A DNA stretch of 64,000 nucleotides from Natronomonas salina (GTDB lineage Archaea; Halobacteriota; Halobacteria; Halobacteriales; Haloarculaceae): NCBI RefSeq assembly GCF_013391105.1, contig NZ_CP058335.1, positions 1,798,001 through 1,862,000 of the forward strand, read 5' to 3'. Position 1 is the stretch's first letter; every line of letters begins with the position of its first letter. Of this stretch, positions 56,938 through 64,000 are shown piece by piece. The notes under the pieces were generated by a model that saw only the letters and a program-made list of their open reading frames with translations, was not told the DNA's origin and did no database searches. A program made the position numbers and the translations under genes.

Positions 56938-57357
56938 ATGAACACGAAGGACGTGGGGGATACCTCCGAGGCGCTGGTCCTCGCAGAACTGACGCGACGC
57001 GGGTACTCGGTCGCCGTTCCGTTCGGCGACAACGACCGGTACGGCCTGCTCGTCGATGCCGACGCATCGCTCTACCGCGTCCAGGTCAAGACCGGCTGGC
57101 GAGAAGGCGACTGCATCCGGTTCAAGACAGGGTCCCAGACTACGGCCGACGGCGAGGCGACGGTCGAGGAGTACACGGATACCGAGATAGACGCTTTCGC
57201 CGTCAGATGTCGGGACAGCGGCGGATTATTCTGGGTCCCGCTGGAAGCGGCCGGGCGCAAGAGCACGTACCTCCGGGTCGAGGACGCGGCGATCGATCAC
57301 CCGAGGGTCTCGTACGCCGAGGAGTACGCCTTCGAGAACGCGTTGCCGCCTCGCTGA
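56938..57357 (+). CDS. PD-(D/E)XK nuclease-like protein (PDDEXK_5 type)
   Basis: The protein has 139 residues from MNTKDVGDTSEALVLAEL. The fold motifs of intron-associated or archaeal PD-(D/E)XK nucleases are present: Glu11, GDNDRYGLLVD (Asp33, Asp40) and VQVKTG (Gln49, Lys51). It is a stand-alone gene 117 bp after tRNA-Asp. It could be a Holliday-junction-like or restriction nuclease, or part of a lost tRNA-integrated element. The longer frame from 56791 begins inside the tRNA and was rejected. Confidence 0.75.
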   Translation: MNTKDVGDTSEALVLAELTRRGYSVAVPFGDNDRYGLLVDADASLYRVQVKTGWREGDCIRFKTGSQTTADGEATVEEYTDTEIDAFAVRCRDSGGLFWVPLEAAGRKSTYLRVEDAAIDHPRVSYAEEYAFENALPPR

Positions 57358-57359
57358 CG

Positions 57360-58664
57360 TCACACCGTGTGGTCGGCGTCCTCGGGGTCCTCGACGACCT
57401 CGAGGCCGCGGTTGTTGATCGCGTGGGCGTCGAGGCCGACCTCCTCGAGGAACTTCTTGTACTGGCGCTCGCAGGTCTCGGCGTCCTTCTGGGTCTTGCT
57501 GGCGTGGTCGCAGAGGTCGGCGATGCCCTCGGGGACGTCGTTCGTGTAGATGATCCAGTGGTTGACGAGGTCGGAGAGCCGGCGGATGGGCGAGGTGAAG
57601 TGGCCGTAGATCTCGAAGTTCAGCGCGTGGTGGCCGCCGAAGGGGTCGGACATGTACTTCGCCCGCGGCATGACCTTCATCACGGCCCACTGGATCTTGT
57701 TGAGCTGGCGGCCGGGCGCCTCCTCCAGCGTCGCGTTGACGGCCCTCCGGGGGTCGTCCCAGGAGTCGCCGGGGATGGAGACGCCGTCGAGGTCCTGGAT
57801 CTCCCGGAGAGCCTCGTCCCACTCGTCGGGGGTGGGCTGGGGGTGGACGCGGAACATCGCCTCGAGGCCGCGGCCCCACTGGAGTTCGTGGGTGACGGCC
57901 TTGTTCGCCTTCAGCATGCACTCCTCGATGATGGTGTGGGCGCGGTCGCGCTTCGGGTTGAGGACGAGCGAGCCGTCCTCCTTGCGCTGCTCGTGGAGCT
58001 CCTCGGCGAGTTCGTAGACGAGGTTGTTCGCCTCGTGTAGCGGGTGGTCCTCGTCGTCGAGGGCCTCCTCGCACTCGTTGTACGTCAGGCGGGCGTCGGA
58101 GTGGATGACGGACTTGTAGATGTCGATAGACTCGTGAGAGAGCGTCTCCTCGTTGATGTGCATCTCGACGGTGTGGGCCAGCCGGTCCTCCTCGGGGACC
58201 AGCGAGCAGACAGTCTCCGCCAGGATCGGCGGCAGCATATGGATGGTGTAGCCCGGCAGGTAGACGGTGTTGCCGCGCTTCTGGGCCTCATCCCACATCG
58301 CCGTCTCGGGGTTGACGTAGTGGGTGACGTCGGCGATGTGGACCCAAAGTCTGTAGCCGACGTCCGTCCGCTCGATGGAGATGGCGTCGTCGAAGTCCTG
58401 GGCGTCCGCCGGGTCGGTCGTCCACGTCGTCAGGTCCCGGAGGTCCCTCCGGTCTTCGAGTTCCGTCTCGATGTCGCCCTCGGGGTCGGCCGCCCGCTCC
58501 TCGGCCTCCTCGAGGACCGCCCGCGGGAACTCGTCGCGGATGTCGAACTCCTCGAAGAGCTCCTCGCGCTTGTTGGCGAGGTGGCGGGCGAGCTCCTCGT
58601 CGATGACGACCGGGCCCTGGCCCTCCGCCGTCCCCGCGTACGCCTGTTCGTCCTGGTCACTCAT
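57360..58664 (-). CDS. RNB-domain exoribonuclease (RNase R-like)
   Basis: The protein has 434 residues from MSDQDEQAYAGTAEGQGP. The RNB catalytic centre is DPADAQDFDDAISIE (Asp84-Asp93). Further markers are LWVHIADVTHYV, GNTVYLPGYTIHMLPP, SYKSVIHSDARLTYN-like YKSVIHSDARLTYNECE, FGGHHALNFEIYGHFTSPIRRLSDLVNHW. The cold-shock and S1 domains of bacterial RNase R are absent, as in short archaeal forms. It degrades RNA 3' to 5'. The longer upstream frame is antisense noise. Confidence 0.92.
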   Translation of the reverse strand: MSDQDEQAYAGTAEGQGPVVIDEELARHLANKREELFEEFDIRDEFPRAVLEEAEERAADPEGDIETELEDRRDLRDLTTWTTDPADAQDFDDAISIERTDVGYRLWVHIADVTHYVNPETAMWDEAQKRGNTVYLPGYTIHMLPPILAETVCSLVPEEDRLAHTVEMHINEETLSHESIDIYKSVIHSDARLTYNECEEALDDEDHPLHEANNLVYELAEELHEQRKEDGSLVLNPKRDRAHTIIEECMLKANKAVTHELQWGRGLEAMFRVHPQPTPDEWDEALREIQDLDGVSIPGDSWDDPRRAVNATLEEAPGRQLNKIQWAVMKVMPRAKYMSDPFGGHHALNFEIYGHFTSPIRRLSDLVNHWIIYTNDVPEGIADLCDHASKTQKDAETCERQYKKFLEEVGLDAHAINNRGLEVVEDPEDADHTV

Positions 58665-58703
58665 GTCGGGAGGTTCGGGGGTGGTACAGTTAGGCGTTGT
58701 GTG

Positions 58704-58768
58704 CGAGACTCCGAGCGAAGCGAGGAGTCTCGACCAGGCGAGCGGGGAGGAGCGGAGCGACGACCCGC
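58704..58768. repeat. Two hairpins with GANCGRAGNGA loops
   Basis: CGAGACTCC-GAGCGAAGCGA-GGAGTCTCG is a perfect 9-bp hairpin at 58704-58732. The second has loop GAGCGGAGCGA (58750-58760), closed by G-C, a tandem G/A mismatch pair and the 5-bp stem GCGGG/CCCGC (58742-58768). They lie in the gap upstream of the RNB gene. Confidence 0.65.
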
Positions 58769-58950
58769 GAGCTGCGGCTCCTCGGACTCCGTTCGAGGTC
58801 TCAAAATGCCGAACGGCGAGCGGGAACGACCCGCGAACCGCGAGTAAGCGAGTATAGCGAGCAATGCGAAGTGCGACCGGAGACTCCGAAGACCCTCGCG
58901 GCAGCATAGCCGCCACGCTCGAAGGACCAGGCCACCAGCCCGGCACCTCG

Positions 58951-59247
58951 TTATTCCCGTTCGTGGGACTCGGGTGAGTCGCGGTCCTCGTCGACGAGTT
59001 CGACGAAGCGGGCGAGGAACTGCTGGCGGGAGAGGCCGCCGGTCTCCACGTCCGCCAGGAGCGACTCGAGTCCGGTCCGGGACTGGTGGCAGAGGTCGCG
59101 GAAGCAGGGCTTACAGAGGTGCTCGAACTCCTTGTCCTCGCGGTCCCAGCGGTCGCCGTACTTGTCGTACTCGCGCGCCTCGGTGCGGGACACGCGCTCG
59201 CCGCAGGCGATGCAGGTGACCTCGGAGTCGTCCCGCCGGTGCCACAT
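58951..59247 (-). CDS. Zinc-ribbon protein (DUF7562-like)
   Basis: The protein has 98 residues from MWHRRDDSEVTCIACGE (a GTG two codons upstream is possible). Two Cys pairs are CIAC near 12-15 and CKPC near 45-48, with an acidic spacer YDKYGDRWDREDKEFEHL. A helical C-terminal part follows (GLESLLADVETGGLSRQQFLARF). It resembles haloarchaeal DUF7562 proteins. The function is unknown. It is divergent from the aminopeptidase. Confidence 0.7.
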   Translation of the reverse strand: MWHRRDDSEVTCIACGERVSRTEAREYDKYGDRWDREDKEFEHLCKPCFRDLCHQSRTGLESLLADVETGGLSRQQFLARFVELVDEDRDSPESHERE

Positions 59248-59386
59248 GGGCACACGTACGGGAACCCCCGACTTAGCGTTTCCCCGCGGAGGTCACGATC
59301 GGACGGACGTCGAAGCGGGACTCCAGCGACTCCCGCCGCCGCCGCTATCCGTACACGTATAGGGTCCCGCTCCCACACCCCCGGGT

Positions 59387-60478
59387 ATGGACCCGCGCAT
59401 CCGCGAACACGCCGAGATCATCGTCGACCACTCGACGGACGTCCAGGCGGGCGACAACGTCGTGATCAGCGCCCCCGGCGAGGCCGAGGACCTCGCCGTC
59501 GCGCTCCACGAGGTCGTCGGCGACCGCGGCGCCACGCCGGTGTACCTCGCGAACGACAGCCGCGCCGAGCGGGCGTACCTCCGGGCGGTCGACGACGACG
59601 AATTCGAGACGCCGACGCACCTGCAGTCGCTCTACGAGGACACGGACGTCCTCATCCGCGTGCGGGCGGAGGCGAACGCGACCGAGCAGAGCGACGTCGC
59701 CCCGGAGACGCAGGCCGAGCAGTCGAAGGCCACCCGGCCCGTCCAGGAGGTCGCCCTCTCGAAGCGCTGGTGTCTCACGCAGTTCCCCTCGAAGGGCAGC
59801 GCCCAGCTCGCGGGGATGAGCACCGAGGCCTACGAGAACTTCGTCTGGGACGCCGTCAACAAGGACTGGGACGCCCAGCGGGAGCACCAGGCGCAGATGG
59901 TCGACATCCTCGACCCGGCCAGCGAGGTGCGCATCGTCAGCGGCGACACCACCGACGTGACGATGTCGGTCGACGGGATGTCGACGCTGAACGACTACGC
60001 CGAGAAGAACCTCCCCGGCGGCGAGGTCTTCACCGCGCCGGTCGCCGACAGCGTCGAGGGAGAGGTGCTGTTCGACAAGCCGCTGTACTACCAGGGCCGG
60101 GAGATAACGGGCGCCCACCTCGTCTTCGAGGGCGGCGAGGTCGTCGAGCACTCGGCCGACCAGAACGAGGAGTTGCTCACCGAGGTGCTGAACACCGACG
60201 ACGGCGCCCGCCGCCTCGGCGAGCTCGGCATCGGGATGAACCGCGACATCGACCGGTTCACCTACAACATGCTGTTCGACGAGAAGATGGGCGACACCGT
60301 CCACATGGCGGTCGGCCGCGCCTACGATGAGTGCGTCGGCGACGACCGCGAGGCCAACGAGTCGGCGGTCCACGTCGACATGATCGTCGACATGGCCGAG
60401 GACTCCTACATCGAGGTCGACGGCGAAGTCGTGCAGCGCGACGGGACGTTCAGATTCGAAGACGGGTTCGACGGGTAG
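59387..60478 (+). CDS. M29-family aminopeptidase
   Basis: The protein has 363 residues, close to the family length. Metal and catalytic residues are in place: Glu in LPGGEVFTAPV, Glu in GELGIGMN, His in TVHMAVG with Tyr seven residues later (GRAYDEC), and His/Asp in AVHVDMIVDM. It removes N-terminal amino acids using divalent metals (Co, Zn or Mg). It appears to be a single-gene unit. It differs from the divergent copy at 13706-14689, which lacks the Tyr. Confidence 0.92.
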   Translation: MDPRIREHAEIIVDHSTDVQAGDNVVISAPGEAEDLAVALHEVVGDRGATPVYLANDSRAERAYLRAVDDDEFETPTHLQSLYEDTDVLIRVRAEANATEQSDVAPETQAEQSKATRPVQEVALSKRWCLTQFPSKGSAQLAGMSTEAYENFVWDAVNKDWDAQREHQAQMVDILDPASEVRIVSGDTTDVTMSVDGMSTLNDYAEKNLPGGEVFTAPVADSVEGEVLFDKPLYYQGREITGAHLVFEGGEVVEHSADQNEELLTEVLNTDDGARRLGELGIGMNRDIDRFTYNMLFDEKMGDTVHMAVGRAYDECVGDDREANESAVHVDMIVDMAEDSYIEVDGEVVQRDGTFRFEDGFDG

Positions 60479-60499
60479 TTTCGGGAGAACGGGACTGCG

Positions 60500-60766
60500 C
60501 TACGCGTAGTGCTCCTCCAGGTACGCGACGATATCGTCGCTGTCGTAGCGCGTCTCCCGGCGGCGGTCGGTGTCGACGAGGAACGGGATCGTGTCCTCGC
60601 CGCCGATGGCGGTCAGTTCGGCGTGGGTCTGCTCGTTCTTGACGTCGCCGCCCTCGTCGCCCGGCAGCCGGGGGTTATGGATCACGTAGGAGGCGCCGAG
60701 GTCGGTCAGCTTCTCGCGGACGTCCTGGGAGTGCGGACAGCCCTCCGCCTGGTAGAGTTCGAGCAT
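60500..60766 (-). CDS. Glutaredoxin-like thioredoxin-fold protein
   Basis: The protein has 88 residues from MLELYQAEGCPHSQDVREKL. The active site is CPHS (Cys10, Ser13), a single-Cys form. The cis-Pro is in EDTIPFLVDTDRR, and DSDDIVAYLEEHY ends the fold as in GST/glutaredoxin N-terminal domains. Haloarchaea use gamma-glutamylcysteine rather than glutathione, so it may act with that thiol or with Fe-S clusters. It is convergent with the aminopeptidase. Confidence 0.8.
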   Translation of the reverse strand: MLELYQAEGCPHSQDVREKLTDLGASYVIHNPRLPGDEGGDVKNEQTHAELTAIGGEDTIPFLVDTDRRRETRYDSDDIVAYLEEHYA

Positions 60767-60856
60767 CGTGTGTCCGTAGGGCCTCGAGCGGGGTAAACCT
60801 GACACGGGTCGGGTTTGAGTGGCCGACGGCCCGACCCCACCACCGCGCCGCTCGCT

Positions 60857-61600
60857 TCAGAACATCGTGAACTTGTCCCGGCGGTAGAGGTCGATCTCCG
60901 CCGCCATCGAGGGGCTCTGCCCGGCCGCGTAGCGGATGGCCTCCGCGATCTCCTCCGGTTCGGTCACCTCGCCCTCGTCGAAGCGCTCCTCGAAGGACTC
61001 ACCGTACTCGGAGCCGAACTCGGTGCGGACCTCCGAGGGGTTGACGACCGTCACGCCGACGTCGTCGTCGCCGACCTGCGCGGAGACGCTCTGGGCGAAC
61101 CCGCGGGTCCACCACTTGCTCGCCGCGTAGACGGGGTTGAACGGCCGCGGGTACTTGCCCGCGAAGCTGCCGACGAAGATCAGGGTACCCCCGGATTCGC
61201 GAAGGTGCGGCAGCGCCGCCCGGGTCGCGAAGAACATCCCGTCGACGTTGACCTCCATCATCGTCCGGTACTCCTCCGTCGCCATCGACGCCACCTCGCT
61301 GCCGGCCGCGGTGCCGGCGTTGTTGACCAGCAGGTCCAGCCCGCCGAACTCCGCGACGGTGGTCTCGACGAGTTCCTCGACCTCGTCCTCGTTCCGGACG
61401 TTCGTGGGCACGACGAGCGCCTCGGCGTCCGTCTCCGATTCCACCTCGTCGGCCAGCGTCTCGAGGCGTTCGCGCCGCCGCGCGGCGAGCGCCACGTCGG
61501 CGCCCGCATCCGCGAGGGCGTGCGCGGTCTCCTGTCCGATGCCGGAGCTCGCACCGGTCACGATGGCGGTTCGACCGTCCAGCGTCGCCTTCTCGACCAT
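60857..61600 (-). CDS. Short-chain dehydrogenase/reductase
   Basis: The protein has 247 residues. Nucleotide motif TGASSGIG (15-22), NNAG, catalytic Ser/Tyr/Lys (FVGSFAGKYPRPFNPVYAASK). Basic residues after strand 2 (ARRRERLE) point to NADP(H). The end is unusual (SPSMAAEIDLYRRDKFTMF) but typical of haloarchaeal SDRs. The substrate is not recognisable. The start at 61600 agrees with a TATA box 26-31 nt upstream. Confidence 0.9.
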   Translation of the reverse strand: MVEKATLDGRTAIVTGASSGIGQETAHALADAGADVALAARRRERLETLADEVESETDAEALVVPTNVRNEDEVEELVETTVAEFGGLDLLVNNAGTAAGSEVASMATEEYRTMMEVNVDGMFFATRAALPHLRESGGTLIFVGSFAGKYPRPFNPVYAASKWWTRGFAQSVSAQVGDDDVGVTVVNPSEVRTEFGSEYGESFEERFDEGEVTEPEEIAEAIRYAAGQSPSMAAEIDLYRRDKFTMF

Positions 61601-62312
61601 GCGGTGGATGACGGACCCGTTCGTGTTAAACGTCACCACGCACCGGTCGCGAGGCCGTCGCTGTGACGGCGTTCCGATCGAACCGCAAAAAAGGTGTGCC
61701 AGAACCGAACCGCGTCCGCCGGCAGGCGAGGGCGGACGGACGGGAGCTGGGCCGGAGCCCAGCGGCAGGATAACAGGCAGCACGGCAGCAGTGGGTCGAC
61801 AGAACCCAGGACCTAGCGGCAGCGGAATGTCACTGTGTCTGACGGAGCACCTCGTCGGGACCGTTCGGTTCGTCAAGCGCTCCCCGCGGCGTCCTCACCG
61901 TCGCGGAACGGCAGCATCGGACATCTTTACGGGGTGAGTCGCTTGCGATCACTACACCCACATCTATACGGCGTTGTAGTATAAATCTTTGCTATAAGGA
62001 ACCTAATTCAGACTAAGAGTTACATATTTACAGTATTTTCACTTTTTTCGTTGTATTCGGAATCGTTACGGGGCCGGGCTGAGGCTTTTACTGATTGGAC
62101 ATCCCGTGACTGGCGGTGTGAGCCGGCGTTCACCGCATATTGGTTTGCTATCCACGTTGGTCTGGCTCGGCGAAAACAGGTCTGGGCGGATGCGATACCG
62201 ATCGAGCCGGCAGAAAGAGCACTTCACAGCACGGTCTTTCGGAACGCTTTGCTCCCTGTTCGTCTTCTCGAGGCGCACGTTTCGTTCGCTCGACGCTCCG
62301 CTCCTCGCTGTA
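61601..62312. other. 712-bp gene-free stretch with hairpins and an A/T-rich island
   Basis: Three hairpins follow each other: CGTCCGCC/GGCGGACG (61713-61738), GCTGGGC-CGGA-GCCCAGC (61746-61763) and TGGGT/ACCCA (61792-61808). An A/T-rich island runs about 61960-62060, unlike the rest of the window. A 36-codon frame at 61827-61937 was seen but not accepted. The right end borders the 3' end of tRNA-Arg. Confidence 0.5.
61626..61631 (-). promoter_or_regulatory. TATA box of the SDR gene
   Basis: GTTTAA on the minus strand lies 26-31 nt before the ATG at 61600, the spacing of a leaderless promoter. Confidence 0.55.
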
Positions 62313-62387
62313 CGAGCACGGTGGGATTCGAACCCACGGCCATCGGATTAGAAGTCCGACGCTCTGTCCTAGCTGAGCTACGTGCCC
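62313..62387 (-). tRNA. tRNA-Arg (UCU)
   Basis: The minus strand folds as a 75-nt cloverleaf. The acceptor stem is GGGCACG/CGUGCUC with one G-U pair and discriminator G. The anticodon stem-loop UCGGA-CUUCUAA-UCCGA gives anticodon UCU, reading AGA codons. The T-arm is GUGGG-UUCGAAU-CCCAC. Confidence 0.95.
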
Positions 62388-62656
62388 TGGCCGAAAATTA
62401 CACAGGCGGCTTCAAAAGCGGTGCGGGTTCGCTCAGGGGTCGAAGCGAGACCACGAAGGCCGAACCAGAGGCATCCGAGCCACGACCGACGAAGACAGAT
62501 CGACCAGGACTGTCTTGCGAGGAATCGAACACGTGAATTGACAGATAGGACGAGTGTCAGTGAATCAGCGAGTTTAATCGAGGAGTGGTTTATTGATACG
62601 TGTTGATTTGATAAGAATATTTATGTATAGTATGTACTGTACCCACAAAATGACCA

Positions 62657-63784
62657 ATGGGAGACGAACAGCGGTTCACGAGACGGAACCTCTTAGCGAC
62701 GGGTGCGGTAGCAACTAGTTTGCTCGCAGGGTGTACTGGTGGGGACGATCCTGGCGCGGACGCTGGGGAGGACGAGCAACCTGACGCGGCTTCCGGGACA
62801 CCTACTTCGACGCCTGCAGCACCGACGCTGGAGGAATTCGAGTACCCCGAGGGTGCATCGCAGACCGAAGTGGACGGGTCCACTCTCTCGGATACACACA
62901 GGACCGCGATCACTGACGCCAAGTCGCTCACGGTGGAACTGGACGAGCAGCGTTCGTACGACGGTCACGGCCAGTCCGAATCGGTCACCAAGCGATGGGG
63001 CTCCGCGGGCGTCTCGGTAGTGACCGACGGCGACGTGACCGAGACGCTGTGGTCGCCGTCCGGGGAGCAAGTCGGATACGTCCAGATGGACTCCGGCTTC
63101 GACCAGCGATACCGGATCGACAATCAGGCGCCCACGGCCGAATCGGTCTCCGAGGTGTCACGGTTCGGAGCCCTGGTTGCCGGAGTCTCCTGGGGCGAGG
63201 CGACCGAGGTCAAGGAAGACGCTGCTGGCAACTACGCCGCCGTCTACGAGGCCGAGGGCGTCGCCGACGAGCAGAAGCTCTCAGATATCGTCTTCGGTGA
63301 GGTGACGGACCTCTCGGCGTCGGTCGCCGTGAGCCAAGCCGGCTACGTCAGCGAACTCAGCTACGACCTGACGGTCGATCAGGACGGTTCGACGGTGCAG
63401 GAAGCAGTCGAGGCGACGGTCACTGCTGTCGGGGAGACCGACATCCAGGCGCCCGACTGGCTGGAAACGGCCGAGGAGGAAGGCGTCCAGTTCGAGATGC
63501 AGCTCGTCGAGGACGGCGAGGTGATCGAATTAGAGATGGTCAACGGGACCGAGGTACCCGGCAAGGCACAGGTCAACGTGTCATCTGGAAGCAATTTCGG
63601 CCATTCCAGGCTCCCCGAAGCAGTTTCGGTCGGCGACCGGGTGAACCTGGCGCTACCCGCCGACCGCGAACTGTCGGTCGGCGTCAACGAGGTGCCCCCG
63701 GAGAGCGCGCCGCTCGACCGGTTCGTCAACGTCAGACTCCAGTTAGAGCAGTTCCTGCTCTTCGAGGGGGAGATACACCGGTAA
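62657..63784 (+). CDS. Tat lipoprotein of unknown function (375 aa)
   Basis: A Tat motif RRNLLATG and lipobox LAGC (Cys26) are followed by an acidic Pro/Thr/Ala linker (28-58). The folded part (60-370) is beta rich and shows lipoprotein features shared with DUF7537-like proteins (SLTVELDEQRSYDGHGQ, VAVSQAGYVSELSYDLTVD). The last 90 residues form a separate beta domain (FEMQLVEDGEVIELEMVNGT, VNVRLQLEQFLLFEGEIH). A/T-rich promoter sequence precedes it (atatttatgtatag). Base composition is a little lower in GC than neighbours. Confidence 0.7.
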   Translation: MGDEQRFTRRNLLATGAVATSLLAGCTGGDDPGADAGEDEQPDAASGTPTSTPAAPTLEEFEYPEGASQTEVDGSTLSDTHRTAITDAKSLTVELDEQRSYDGHGQSESVTKRWGSAGVSVVTDGDVTETLWSPSGEQVGYVQMDSGFDQRYRIDNQAPTAESVSEVSRFGALVAGVSWGEATEVKEDAAGNYAAVYEAEGVADEQKLSDIVFGEVTDLSASVAVSQAGYVSELSYDLTVDQDGSTVQEAVEATVTAVGETDIQAPDWLETAEEEGVQFEMQLVEDGEVIELEMVNGTEVPGKAQVNVSSGSNFGHSRLPEAVSVGDRVNLALPADRELSVGVNEVPPESAPLDRFVNVRLQLEQFLLFEGEIHR

Positions 63785-63843
63785 CCAGGCCGAGTAAACT
63801 GGATCACCGGCCCTATTCTCGGACGCTACGGCGAAGGATAGCC

Positions 63844-63849
63844 CTTAAA
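63844..63849 (+). promoter_or_regulatory. TATA box of the UPF0200 gene
   Basis: CTTAAA lies 27-32 nt before the ATG at 63876, consistent with a leaderless start. Confidence 0.5.
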
Positions 63850-63875
63850 CCGACGCTCGGACTACCACCGGGTAG

Positions 63876-64000
63876 ATGCAGGTCATCGGAACCGTCGGGC
63901 TGGCCGGCAGCGGCAAGGGCGAGTTCGCGACCGTCGCCGAGGAGCTGGGGGTGCCGGTCGTCACGATGGGCGACGTCATCCGCGCGGAGTGTCGCGACCG
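63876..64000 (+). CDS. UPF0200 P-loop kinase-like protein, 5' part
   Basis: The first 41 codons are inside the window. MQVIGTVGLAGSGKGEFATV holds a P-loop GLAGSGKG, and VPVVTMGDVIRAEC follows, as in UPF0200 and related dephospho-CoA-kinase-like P-loop proteins. The rest of the gene lies outside. A nucleotide kinase role is inferred from the family. Confidence 0.8.
   Translation, partial: MQVIGTVGLAGSGKGEFATVAEELGVPVVTMGDVIRAECRD

Noticed and set aside
61827-61937. 36-codon frame starting MSLCLTEHLV
   Set aside because: No promoter, no family feature and strongly basic end; it lies in a region better explained by hairpins.

Overview
The window is a GC-rich, gene-dense piece of a chromosome from a haloarchaeon (class Halobacteria). 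The signs are archaeal RNA polymerase genes with split A'/A'' and B'/B'' subunits, aEF-1alpha and aEF-2, very acidic proteins, Tat-dependent lipoproteins, a halocyanin, a HalX-type response regulator, a type II GAPDH, and A/T-rich TATA boxes about 26-32 nt upstream of ATG codons, which implies leaderless transcripts. The style resembles Haloarculaceae, but genus cannot be fixed from the sequence alone.

Left part (1-21.5 kb): a truncated membrane protein, zinc microproteins, an Lrp/AsnC regulator, an MscS-like TM-helix-repeat protein, two tiny cationic peptides, a halocyanin, tRNA-Phe and tRNA-Val, two tandem DUF192 proteins, an ABC exporter whose promoter carries a perfect 18-bp palindrome, a RimK-like ATP-grasp ligase, Hsp20, GAPDH, an acyl-CoA ligase, an M29-type aminopeptidase, and a run of zinc-finger protein, Pcm, HTH/methyltransferase-like protein and second Pcm-like protein. 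These are followed by a double CrcB fluoride exporter, a cyclase/FAH two-gene unit and a HalX response regulator.

Middle (21.5-30.2 kb): a CxxC-less HMA-fold protein, an ATP-grasp enzyme, a 552-bp gene-free stretch folding into many hairpins (candidate structured RNA), a stand-alone S4-like membrane protein, a DUF389 protein, a tungstate-type ABC operon (tupABC) with its probable HTH-TOBE regulator, and tRNA-Ala with a nearby duplicate of its 3' end.

Right part (30.2-64 kb): the archaeal str/rpo region on the minus strand, in the order rpoH-rpoB2-rpoB1-rpoA1-rpoA2-nusA, rps12-rps7, fusA, tuf-rps10. It is interrupted by accessory genes: a histidine kinase, a DUF6230/DUF6114 surface locus with a long Asn-sequon-rich repeat stalk, a PQQ-type sugar dehydrogenase, a DUF5781 metalloprotease-like protein, a repeat-rich secreted protein with a lipoprotein, and homoserine dehydrogenase with an ACT protein. 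Beyond rpoH come tRNA-Asp, a PD-(D/E)XK nuclease-like protein, an RNB exoribonuclease, an M29 aminopeptidase, a glutaredoxin-like protein, an SDR, tRNA-Arg in A/T-rich surroundings, a lipoprotein, and the start of a UPF0200 P-loop kinase-like gene.

No rRNA operon, CRISPR array, transposase or complete mobile element was seen. The best candidates for undescribed biology are the structured RNA region at 23590-23824, the DUF6230/DUF6114 stalk locus, the palindrome-controlled leaderless exporter, a family of hairpins with a conserved 11-nt loop, and the S4-only membrane protein.
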